Shown: positions 8,476 to 16,371 of the stretch, one piece after another
How positions within the stretch are numbered: position 1 is the first letter of the stretch
Layout of the letters: each line of letters starts with the position of its first letter
Origin: CAYOUV01 sp963790075
Lineage (GTDB): Bacteria > Chloroflexota > Anaerolineae > Anaerolineales > Villigracilaceae
DNA: 64,000 nt
Direction: 5' to 3'
Assembly (NCBI GenBank): GCA_963790075.1
Contig: CAWBNG010000004.1
Span: 930,001 to 994,000, forward strand
Program-made: the position numbers and the translations under genes
Notes under the pieces: model-generated
What the model was told of the DNA's origin: nothing
The model's database searches: none
What the model saw: only the letters and a program-made list of their open reading frames with translations

Positions 8476-9018
8476 GTGACTGACGAACGAAGCGTTCTGG
8501 ATGGCCTGCGGAAGCTCGACCCGCAGGTCATTAGCGCGGTTTACGATCGTTATTTCCCGGAAGTCTACCGTTTCGTCCTGTACCGCCTGGGCGACGAGTC
8601 CCTGGCTGAAGATATCGCCAGTGACGTCTTCATCCGCTTGTTGGAAGCCGCCAAGAAACGCCGCGGTCCCAAGTCCAACTTGCGGGGCTGGCTGCTTTCC
8701 ACCGCCTCCCACGCGGTCAGCGATCACTTACGTCGTTTATACCGGCATCCGTTAGAGGCTTTGCCCGAAACGATTCCCGATCTTGATTCGGCTCCCATGC
8801 TCGAATTTGACGACCGTGAGCGGAAACGCGTACTGCGAACTGCGATGGTGCAACTCACCCCTGATCAACAAAATGTTCTGGCCCTGCGATTCGGGGAGGG
8901 GTATTCCCTTGAGGAAACAGCCTCCGCTATGCGGAAAAATGTCAATGCGGTGAAAGCTCTCCAATTCCGCGCTCTGGCCGCACTCCAGCGCAACCTGAGT
9001 GAGGTGGCCGTTGAATAA
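8476..9018 (+). CDS. ECF-family RNA polymerase sigma factor
   Basis: 180 residues from GTG 8476; an in-frame ATG at 8419 would add 19 residues that are not family-like. Region 2 is seen in YDRYFPEVYRFVLYRLGD and the following DIASDVFIRLLE, with GWLLSTASHAVSDHLRR completing the -10 recognition helix. Region 4 is LTPDQQNVLALRFGEGYS with the helix-turn-helix EETASAMRKNVNAVKALQFR. The protein directs RNA polymerase to a specific promoter set. It overlaps the downstream membrane protein by 8 bases, the arrangement expected for an ECF sigma factor and its regulator. Confidence 0.9.
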   Translation: MTDERSVLDGLRKLDPQVISAVYDRYFPEVYRFVLYRLGDESLAEDIASDVFIRLLEAAKKRRGPKSNLRGWLLSTASHAVSDHLRRLYRHPLEALPETIPDLDSAPMLEFDDRERKRVLRTAMVQLTPDQQNVLALRFGEGYSLEETASAMRKNVNAVKALQFRALAALQRNLSEVAVE

Positions 9019-10207
9019 AAAATATTATGATGCCCTGGAAATTTGTTTGCGAGACATGCAGGCCGGAGCTGACCTGGAAGCCTGCCTGAGTCGTTTCCCG
9101 GACCTGGCCGATGAACTGCGCCCGGTGCTGGAAGTTTCCCTGGCAGTGCGCACGCTGACCCCAAAAGCACCCCCGGCGGCCATCCAGCAGCGTGGACGGG
9201 CAAACTTGCTGCAGCACGCGGCCGAGATGCGCGCATCCCGGCGGGCTGCCAACGGACGCTCGATCCGCTCGCTGCGTGTGGTCGCTGTCTCCCTGGTGCT
9301 GGTTGCGATATTTCTCGTGAGCGGCACCGGCTTGGTGCGCGCCTCCTCAGGCGCCTTGCCTGGAGATCAGCTTTATCCCGTCAAACGAACCTGGGAAGAT
9401 GTGCGCTTGTGGTTCGTCTTCAACCCAGAAGCCCGTGAGCAGTTAGAAAGTAAATACGAAAGGGAACGGATCGACGAGATAGACGAACTGTTCGCGGAGG
9501 GGCGTAATGCACACGTCACGTTTAGCGGTGTCGTTACGGTTCAAAATCCGGACCGCTGGCTGGTCTCTGGGTTCTCGGTCGGGATTACCACCCAGACCAA
9601 ACTGCCCTCAGAACCAATCGGTCTCAATGCCAATGTGATGGTTTCGGGGCATACCAATGCCTCCGGGTATATCGATGCCGATTCGATCCAATTGCTCCCA
9701 GCCGGGGCGATCATACCGCTGAATGAACCGGAGGATCACAACAACTCGGAAAGCAAGGGCTCGGAAGATGCCAGCATTCCATCGATTGACTCCACAGAAA
9801 AACCGACCCAGCCAGAGTCTGGTCAGGATCAGTCAGATGATGAAACCGGCTCGAGTAAATCCGGGGATAACAATGCAGGTTCTAGCTTGCTGACCTCCAG
9901 GGTCCAGGGTTCCGTCCAGTCCAAGCAGGGTAGTATTTGGACCATTAACGGCAAACGAGTAGACACCAGTTATCTGGAAAACACAAACAAGATTCCACTT
10001 GGTGCATCGGTCAAGGTTGAAGGTTATTTCACGGCCAATGGACAATTTGTAGCCTCTTCGATTGAAATTGTGAGCAGTTCTGAAGCAGGCGGAGGCAGCG
10101 AAAGTAATTATTCCGGCTCCAGCAACTCGGTGGAAGATCATTCTGACAGCCATGAAGACAGCACTCCTGTACCGGAGCCGACCGAATCTCCTGAGCCAAA
10201 GGATTGA
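9011..10207 (+). CDS. DUF5667/DUF5666 membrane protein, probable partner or anti-sigma of the ECF factor
   Basis: 398 residues from TTG 9011, preceded by GAGGTGG; GTG at 8999 is an alternative four codons upstream. Residues 1-85 are cytoplasmic and helical, residues 88-109 form one membrane segment, and LPGDQLYPVKRTWEDVRL just after it is the DUF5667 signature. The outer part has two similar beta-rich units, at about 165-235 and 295-355, that look like DUF5666 repeats, joined by a Ser/Glu/Asp-rich linker and ending in a proline-rich tail. The layout (cytoplasmic segment, membrane span, external sensor) and coupling to the sigma gene suggest an anti-sigma role. This is inferred, because no zinc anti-sigma motif is present. 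Confidence 0.72.
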   Translation: MNKKYYDALEICLRDMQAGADLEACLSRFPDLADELRPVLEVSLAVRTLTPKAPPAAIQQRGRANLLQHAAEMRASRRAANGRSIRSLRVVAVSLVLVAIFLVSGTGLVRASSGALPGDQLYPVKRTWEDVRLWFVFNPEAREQLESKYERERIDEIDELFAEGRNAHVTFSGVVTVQNPDRWLVSGFSVGITTQTKLPSEPIGLNANVMVSGHTNASGYIDADSIQLLPAGAIIPLNEPEDHNNSESKGSEDASIPSIDSTEKPTQPESGQDQSDDETGSSKSGDNNAGSSLLTSRVQGSVQSKQGSIWTINGKRVDTSYLENTNKIPLGASVKVEGYFTANGQFVASSIEIVSSSEAGGGSESNYSGSSNSVEDHSDSHEDSTPVPEPTESPEPKD

Positions 10208-10272
10208 AACCTGAGCAGGTCATAAATCTGCTTCGATTGTTGCTATTTCGACGAAAATGGGGTAAATTTAGT

Positions 10273-10302
10273 CGTAGCACATTTGTACTACAAAGTGCTG
10301 CG
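10273..10302. promoter_or_regulatory. 30-bp inverted repeat upstream of the HerA-like ATPase gene
   Basis: The core TTTGTA-C-TACAAA is a perfect dyad. It is flanked by CGTAGCAC and GTGCTGCG, which also pair with one G-T wobble and a single bulged A. No T tract follows on either strand, so a DNA operator or an mRNA structure is more likely than a terminator. It lies 98 bases before the ATPase start codon. Confidence 0.5.
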
Positions 10303-10399
10303 TAAATATTTCAGATAAATTCCCGAAGCACATAGATAATTCGATCAAAGATAATCCAGGAAAATATGCGAGCAGCAGTAACCCTGTGCAGGAGTCCCC

Positions 10400-12955
10400 A
10401 TGACTGACCGAAACTTCTACCTTGGCCGTCTCTATGATCCGGTTCACGAGCAGACCAGCGATCAAGCCTTAACCTATGATCCGGCTGACCTGACCACGCA
10501 CGCCTTTGTGACTGGGATGACCGGTTCCGGCAAGACCGGTCTATGCATTGGTCTGCTGGAAGAGGCGGCGTTGCAGGGCATCCCGGCCCTGGTGATCGAC
10601 CCAAAAGGTGACCTGACCAACTTACTGCTGCACTTCCCGGACCTGGCCCCCCAGGATTTCCAACCCTGGATCGATCCTGATAATGCCCGTCGGGAAGGAC
10701 AGACCCTGGAGCAGGCTGCCACGCAAACGGCTCTGCAGTGGCGCAAAGGTCTTGAAGAATGGGGTATCAGCCAGGAGCGATTGTTGGCGCTCAAGAATGC
10801 AGTCCAGTTTGCAGTCTATACCCCCGGTTCGGATGCCGGGCTTCCCGTCAGTGTGCTGACTTCACTGGCTGTCCCGGAATTACCCTGGGAAGGTAATCGC
10901 GAAGTCTTGCGTGAAAGGATCAACAGTACAGTCACCGCCCTGCTCGGAATGGTTGGCCTGACCGAGCTCGATCCATTACGTTCGCGCGAGCATATCTTGC
11001 TGGCAAATATCTTCGAAGGTGCCTGGAGCCAGGGCAAAGATGTCGAACTGACCGAATTGATCTTGCAAACCCAATCACCGCCATTTGATAAACTGGGTGC
11101 CTTTCCGGTAGACAGCTTTTTCCCACCCAAGGATCGCTCTGAACTGGCGCTGCAACTCAACAATATTCTGGCTGCCCCCGCATTTGAGATCTGGCGCGAA
11201 GGGCAACCATTGGACATCCCCTCGCTGCTTTTCATGCCGGACGGTCGCCCCCGCCATAGTGTTTTTTATCTGGCGCATCTTTCCGACAGCGAGCGCATGT
11301 TCTTCGTCACATTATTGCTTTCAGCAGTCGAGACCTGGATGCGCACGCAGGCCGGCGCAACCACGTTGCGTGCCATTCTCTACATGGACGAAATCTTTGG
11401 CTACCTGCCACCGATATCCAATCCGCCGTCTAAAGGGCCGATGTTGCGCATGCTCAAACAGGCGCGCGCCTTCGGTCTGGGACTGCTGCTCGCGACTCAG
11501 AATCCGGTCGACATGGATTACAAGGCACTTTCCAACGCCGGGACCTGGTTCATCGGTAAATTGCAAACGGAGCGCGACAAGGGGCGTTTGCTGGACGGGC
11601 TGGAAAGCGCAGCCGGTGGCGTCGACCGTCAGGCGCTTGAACAGGTAATTTCCGGATTGGGAAAACGAGCTTTCCTTCTGCATAATGTGCATGCCAAGGC
11701 CCCGGCTTTATTCCAGACACGTTGGGCGATGAATTATCTGGCTGGCCCGTTGACGCGGACCCAAATCCCGGCATTGAATCGACTGGCGGGCGCTGATCAA
11801 TTGACGGGAGTCGCTCAGGCGGATTCGACAGCCTCGGAAACAGCCAGCCAGCCAGGACCACCACCTGGATCGAACTCCCTCCAAACTGCTCCTTCAGAGG
11901 AAGCCGAACCAGTTTCCGCAGAGCGGTCCAGCTCTGCGATGTCCAAGGTCACAGAAGGGAGTCAGGTCAAACCGCCAGTTTCCTCCGGCGTTGGCGAATA
12001 CTTCCTGCCAATGAATTACGGTCTGAGCGAGGCGATAAACGCGGCGGACGGACCGGTTTCCAATGAGACGCGTATATCCGGCGTACTTTATCGCCCGGCT
12101 TTGCTGGCTTCAGCCCAGGTCCGCTTCCTGGACCGTAAATATGGCGTGGATAGCCAGGTGCAGAAATCGCGACTGGTGCTTGACCCGGATAAGCGCGGTG
12201 CGGTGCGTTGGGACGACTACCCCTACCACGGACCTTCCCTGGATAAATTGGAGACACAGCCGGCTCCCCAGGCACGTTTTGTCATGCTGGATGCGCCGCT
12301 GAACGAATCCAAATTATTGACCGCCCTTGAACGCGATTTTACCGATTGGATTTACCGGAGCGTGACCGTAAGCGCTAAAGCGAACCAGGCGCTTAAGGTC
12401 TATGCCGGACCGGATGTGTCGCTGGCAGCCTTCATGAAGGCTTGTGCTGACACAGCCCGCGAGTCACGGGATGCTGAGATAGCCAAGGTAACGGAGCAAT
12501 TCGACCGCAAGATCGCCACTTTGGAGAATCGCCTGACAAAGGAAGGGCGCGAATTAAAACAGGATGAGGAAGAATACAACCAGCGCAAGATGGAAGAATG
12601 GGGCACCCACGCTGAAAATTTTCTACTTGGCAAGGGACGCATTTCCCGAAAAGTGTCGACTTCCTTGACCAAGCATCGATTGACCCGGCAGGCCAAAGCC
12701 GATATTGATGAATCTGAAGAATCAATTCAAGATTACGAGCAGCAGGTGGTTGCGCTCGAAAAAGACCGCAAACAAAGCATTGCCGAGATCAATGACCGTT
12801 GGGGAGACCTGGTCAACGACATCAGCGAAGTGACCATCACGCCTAAAAAGCAGGATATCTATGTTCATTTATTTGGGGTAGCCTGGGTTCCGTATTACCT
12901 GGTCGAATTCGACGGACAGGTAGGCGAACTACCTGCCTTTGGAGCAGAATCTTGA
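10400..12955 (+). CDS. HerA/DUF87-like P-loop ATPase
   Basis: 851 residues. Walker A is GMTGSGKT (residues 39-46) and Walker B is LYMDEIFGY near 327-335. The segment after it, LRMLKQARAFGLGLLLATQN, is typical of HerA/FtsK-class motor ATPases that pump DNA or act on nucleoprotein. Residues about 440-530 form a low-complexity Ser/Pro/Gln linker. Residues about 690-800 are charged and coiled-coil prone. The usual partner nuclease NurA is absent from the window. GGAGT precedes the ATG. The stop codon overlaps the start of the downstream methyltransferase-like gene by one base. Confidence 0.78.
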   Translation: MTDRNFYLGRLYDPVHEQTSDQALTYDPADLTTHAFVTGMTGSGKTGLCIGLLEEAALQGIPALVIDPKGDLTNLLLHFPDLAPQDFQPWIDPDNARREGQTLEQAATQTALQWRKGLEEWGISQERLLALKNAVQFAVYTPGSDAGLPVSVLTSLAVPELPWEGNREVLRERINSTVTALLGMVGLTELDPLRSREHILLANIFEGAWSQGKDVELTELILQTQSPPFDKLGAFPVDSFFPPKDRSELALQLNNILAAPAFEIWREGQPLDIPSLLFMPDGRPRHSVFYLAHLSDSERMFFVTLLLSAVETWMRTQAGATTLRAILYMDEIFGYLPPISNPPSKGPMLRMLKQARAFGLGLLLATQNPVDMDYKALSNAGTWFIGKLQTERDKGRLLDGLESAAGGVDRQALEQVISGLGKRAFLLHNVHAKAPALFQTRWAMNYLAGPLTRTQIPALNRLAGADQLTGVAQADSTASETASQPGPPPGSNSLQTAPSEEAEPVSAERSSSAMSKVTEGSQVKPPVSSGVGEYFLPMNYGLSEAINAADGPVSNETRISGVLYRPALLASAQVRFLDRKYGVDSQVQKSRLVLDPDKRGAVRWDDYPYHGPSLDKLETQPAPQARFVMLDAPLNESKLLTALERDFTDWIYRSVTVSAKANQALKVYAGPDVSLAAFMKACADTARESRDAEIAKVTEQFDRKIATLENRLTKEGRELKQDEEEYNQRKMEEWGTHAENFLLGKGRISRKVSTSLTKHRLTRQAKADIDESEESIQDYEQQVVALEKDRKQSIAEINDRWGDLVNDISEVTITPKKQDIYVHLFGVAWVPYYLVEFDGQVGELPAFGAES

Positions 12956-13566
12956 TGAGCGTCTTCTGGTTGATACTGGCGATATTGATCTGGGGAGTGA
13001 TCCATTCCGTGCTGGCTTCGTTGGAGGCCAAAGGTGTCTTCGCGCGCTGGTTGGGGACCGGATTTATGCGGTTCTACCGCTTTCTTTACAATCTGTTTTC
13101 TTTGGTGACCTTTCTCCCAGTGCTGGCGTTGACGGTCATTCTACCCGACCAGATGCTGTACAGCATTCCATTCCCGTGGTCGCTGGCAGCCCTGGCTGTA
13201 CAGCTGATCGCCGGTGTTTTGCTGGTGGTCGGCCTGCTTCAAACAGATACACTGTCTTTTGTAGGTTTGCGCCAGATCCTTGAACCTCAGCCGGCTCCGT
13301 CCCGGCTCGTCAGCAAAGGGTTGTACCACTGGGTGCGCCATCCTTTGTATTCTGCCGGTCTGCTTTTTATCTGGCTGACTCCTTCAGTCAGCCTGAATAC
13401 ATTTGTGCTATATCTCTCGCTCTCGGTATACATCTTGATCGGTGCGCATTTCGAGGAACGCAAACTATTAGACGAGTTCGGCCAGGATTATGCCGAATAC
13501 CAGGTCGCGACACCGATGCTGATCCCCGGTCTCAAAATTCCCTGGATGCGCGCCTGGCAGAAGTGA
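12955..13566 (+). CDS. Isoprenylcysteine carboxyl methyltransferase-like membrane protein
   Basis: 203 residues with about five hydrophobic segments. The C-terminal part has SKGLYHWVRHPLYSAGLL followed by GAHFEERKLLDEFGQDYAEY, the motif pair of the ICMT/phospholipid methyltransferase fold: RHP-x-Y binds S-adenosylmethionine and the E(E)R-x-L helix follows. Bacterial members methylate lipids or small molecules, and many have no known substrate. The start overlaps the ATPase stop (TGATG). No functional link between the two products is known. Confidence 0.8.
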   Translation: MSVFWLILAILIWGVIHSVLASLEAKGVFARWLGTGFMRFYRFLYNLFSLVTFLPVLALTVILPDQMLYSIPFPWSLAALAVQLIAGVLLVVGLLQTDTLSFVGLRQILEPQPAPSRLVSKGLYHWVRHPLYSAGLLFIWLTPSVSLNTFVLYLSLSVYILIGAHFEERKLLDEFGQDYAEYQVATPMLIPGLKIPWMRAWQK

Positions 13567-13631
13567 GACGAGTTGTCGGAACAAAATGGGGGCAGTCCAC
13601 GTTTATTAAGATGTTCCTAATCTCAAAAGGA

Positions 13632-13645
13632 TATAATCTAAGCCT
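13632..13645 (+). promoter_or_regulatory. -10 promoter element of the VanW gene
   Basis: TATAAT (13632-13637) lies eight bases before the ATG at 13646, so the transcript should carry little or no leader. No Shine-Dalgarno sequence is visible between the two. Confidence 0.6.
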
Positions 13646-15520
13646 ATGACGACTCTGTCGTATCCCTATCGGAAATCAAATCCAGCTCTTCAGATCCTGG
13701 CAGCCTTGCTGATTGGCCTGGCGCTGTATTTATTTGCCACGCTTGCCTGGCTTGTCAGCTATCAGATCGTTTATGCTGGACAGATCTTCCCAGGCGTGAC
13801 CGTGGCCGGTGTGGACGTCTCCGGCTTAACCCCGCAGGACGCCGCCGTCAAACTGAGCCAGACCCTCTCCTATCCATACGCCGGACGTCTGGTTTTTCGC
13901 GATGGCGACAAGGTCTGGGTAGCTACCCCGGCTGAACTCGGGATGGCCTTTGATCCTTCAGCGAGTGCCCAAGCCGCCTATCGACTTGGACGCAGCCGGG
14001 GTCTGTTCGGCGCGCTCGCGGACCAGATCCGCGCCCGCAGAAGGGGTGCGGACGCTTCACCGGTGATCCTGTTGGACGAACGCGTCGCCTACCAATACTT
14101 ACGCAACCTGGCTGCGCAAATTGACCAGCCGATGCTGGAAGCCAGCCTGAGCATCCAGGGTACGGACGTGGTCGCACAACCCGGGCAGGTGGGCCGCGTG
14201 CTCAATATTGATGCCACACTGGTCTATCTCAGTGCGCAATTACAGACTTTTCGGGATAGCGAAGTACCTTTGGTGATCCAGGAAACACCCCCGCAAATCA
14301 TGGACGTCACAGCCCAGGCTCAAACTGCACGTCAAATCCTGAGCGAGCCGTTGCGACTCGTATTGCCAGATGGTGGGACCGAGCAGGGTCCTTGGACCTT
14401 CGATATCCCGACCCTGGCCAATATGCTGCGAGTCCAGCGCGTGGATGACGGCTCTGGCCCCCGGGTACAGGTCCAGCTTGACGAGCAGGCTTTGCGAGCC
14501 AATTTGGTGGGTATTGCGGCTCACGTGGATCTGAAACCAGCCAACGCTCGTTTTGTCTTCAACGATGAGACAGGTCAGCTGGATTTGATTGCCCCAGCCA
14601 CGATTGGTCGCGCCGTGGATCCAGATGCAACCATCCAGGCAGTTAACCAGGCCTTACAGAACGGCGCACATACAATCCCTCTAACATTGGTCTATACCCA
14701 GCCCAAGGTCGGAGATAGCGCTACGGCTGATGAGCTGGGCATTCGCGAATTGGTCTCATCCGAAACGTCTTATTTCTACAGCTCAAGTCCTGCCCGCATT
14801 CAAAACATTCAGACTGCCGCAGCCCAGTTTCACGGCGTGTTGATTGCTCCTGGAGAAACTTTTTCGATGGGCTCCATGCTGGGTGATATCAGCCTGGACA
14901 ACGGTTATGCCGAAGCCCTGATTATTTATGGGGGTCGGACGATCAAGGGTGTGGGCGGCGGTGTTTGCCAGGTCAGCACCACGCTGTTCCGTACCGCGTT
15001 TTTTGGCGGATACCAGATCGATGAGCGACACCCACATGCTTACCGCGTGTATTACTACGAACAGCTTCCCAGTGGTGCCAACAATCCCAAACTGGCCGGC
15101 CTGGATGCGACCGTTTATTTCCCGCTGGTTGATTTTAAATTTACAAACGACTCGCCTTACTGGTTGTTGATGGAAACTTATGTCAATCCCGGCGCGCGCA
15201 CGCTTACCTGGAAGTTCTATTCAACCAAAGACGGCCGCTCCGTAGATTGGACTACATCCGGCCCGCAGAACGTTGTCCCGGCGCCAAAGCCATTGCTGGA
15301 AGAGAATTCGGATTTATCTAAAGGCGAGATCAAACAGGTTGACTGGGCGGCCGACGGCGCGGATGTATCGGTTACACGGACGGTGACCCGCGATGGCCAG
15401 GTAATCCATAACGATCAATTCGACACGCAGTATGAACCCTGGCAGGCAGTTTGCCAGTTTGGACCGGGAACCAAGGACCCTGAAAAACAGGCTAAGAAAC
15501 AAGGTCTTTGCCAGCCCTAG
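13646..15520 (+). CDS. VanW family protein with peptidoglycan-binding-like domains
   Basis: 624 residues. One membrane segment at about 17-39 is followed by an external region. Two putative PG_binding_4-type domains (about 75-195 and 215-345), each following GVDVSGLT- or ARFVFND-like openings, precede a VanW domain at about 390-500. The VanW core includes LIAPGETFSMGSMLGD, GGGVCQVSTTLFRTAF and the RHPHAYRVYYY stretch. VanW proteins occur near cell-wall genes and the first was found in a vancomycin-resistance cluster; their biochemical activity is unresolved. The neighbours here, LCP ligase and MurJ, support a cell-wall role. No resistance function should be assumed. Confidence 0.88.
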   Translation: MTTLSYPYRKSNPALQILAALLIGLALYLFATLAWLVSYQIVYAGQIFPGVTVAGVDVSGLTPQDAAVKLSQTLSYPYAGRLVFRDGDKVWVATPAELGMAFDPSASAQAAYRLGRSRGLFGALADQIRARRRGADASPVILLDERVAYQYLRNLAAQIDQPMLEASLSIQGTDVVAQPGQVGRVLNIDATLVYLSAQLQTFRDSEVPLVIQETPPQIMDVTAQAQTARQILSEPLRLVLPDGGTEQGPWTFDIPTLANMLRVQRVDDGSGPRVQVQLDEQALRANLVGIAAHVDLKPANARFVFNDETGQLDLIAPATIGRAVDPDATIQAVNQALQNGAHTIPLTLVYTQPKVGDSATADELGIRELVSSETSYFYSSSPARIQNIQTAAAQFHGVLIAPGETFSMGSMLGDISLDNGYAEALIIYGGRTIKGVGGGVCQVSTTLFRTAFFGGYQIDERHPHAYRVYYYEQLPSGANNPKLAGLDATVYFPLVDFKFTNDSPYWLLMETYVNPGARTLTWKFYSTKDGRSVDWTTSGPQNVVPAPKPLLEENSDLSKGEIKQVDWAADGADVSVTRTVTRDGQVIHNDQFDTQYEPWQAVCQFGPGTKDPEKQAKKQGLCQP

Positions 15521-15558
15521 ACATGGTAAAATTGCGCTCTGTTGAGATTGGAGCAACT

Positions 15559-15777
15559 ATGGTAAGTCAAGAATTACTAGAAATTCTCCGCTGTCCGGCA
15601 TGCGTCCGTGATAAAGAAGGTCTGCTCACGCTGCACAAGGATTCCTGGCTGGTTTGCCAGGATTGCGGGCGGAAGTACCCGATCCTGGATGAAATCCCCG
15701 TCATGCTGATTGACGAAGGAGACAAGTGGGTTGGCACGGCTGTTGACAAACTTCCCGTTCCGCCTCCGGCAAAATAG
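15559..15777 (+). CDS. Trm112/UPF0434-like zinc-ribbon protein
   Basis: 72 residues. LLEILRCPAC at the start, VCQDCGRKYPILDEIPVML in the middle and a short tail match the Trm112/UPF0434 family: two CxxC pairs around a small beta fold. Eukaryotic and archaeal Trm112 activates methyltransferases; the role of bacterial members is less clear. The ATG at 15559 follows GGAGC. An in-frame codon at 15508 would overlap the VanW gene and is not supported. The stop TAG directly abuts the ATG of the HEAT-repeat gene. Confidence 0.83.
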   Translation: MVSQELLEILRCPACVRDKEGLLTLHKDSWLVCQDCGRKYPILDEIPVMLIDEGDKWVGTAVDKLPVPPPAK

Positions 15778-16361
15778 ATGCAAAATATATCAGCTTTGAA
15801 TGGCCTGCTGGCTGATTTGACCAGCGGCGATGAAGCACAGGCGGAAGCAGCTGTCCCTGAAATAGTAGCCCTGGGAGAGGAAGCATTTCCGTCGCTCCAT
15901 ACGCTGATGGAATCAAACGATTCTGACATCCGCTGGTGGGCAGTACGCACCTTGTCGCAGAACCTGACGCCTCCGATTGAATGGCTGCATCAGGCGTTGC
16001 AAGATCCGGCGCCCGAGGTCCGTCAATGTGCTGCCCTGGGTCTGTGCAGTCATCCGCAGGATGAATCCATCCCATTGTTGATCGCAGCCCTGGCAGATGC
16101 CGATACAATGGTCTCTAACCTGGCAACGAACGCCTTGGTGGCTATTGGCGCAGAAGCAGTTCCGCTTTTATTGGAGTCCTTAAAACATCCCCTCAGGCAG
16201 CCCGCATCAATGCCATGCGCGCGCTAGCCGATCTTCGCGATTACCGCGCTGTTCAAGCCATGATGTCGGCTCTTGAAGAAGACTCGATGTTGATGCAGCA
16301 TTGGGCCGAAGAAGGACTGGAACGCCTGGGCCTGAATATGGTTTATCTCAACCCTGATTGA
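15778..16361 (+). pseudogene. HEAT-repeat protein gene with a -1 frameshift
   Basis: The frame starting at 15778 stops at 16227, but the frame one base back continues in the same protein family to a stop at 16361. Joined near the AAAA run at 16182-16185, the product is about 194 residues with five HEAT repeats of about 31 residues, with units starting near VALGEEAFPSL, PIEWLHQAL, SIPLLIAAL, VPLLLESLK and VQAMMSALE. Only the joined reading keeps repeat 4 at the right length. HEAT arrays are protein-binding scaffolds. The break may be a real mutation, a sequencing error or recoding. The LCP gene follows 10 bases later. Confidence 0.75.
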
Positions 16362-16371
16362 AAAGATAACT

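Noticed and set aside
13646..15520. VanW gene as a vancomycin-resistance determinant
   Set aside because: No vanH, vanA/B, vanX, vanR or vanS gene is near. VanW proteins are common in wall-gene contexts in many phyla.
16178..16190. Programmed -1 frameshift signal at TTAAAAC in the HEAT gene
   Set aside because: The heptamer is not a good slippery site in the reading frame (TTA would re-pair on CTT) and no clear downstream stem or pseudoknot was seen. Mutation or sequencing error is simpler.
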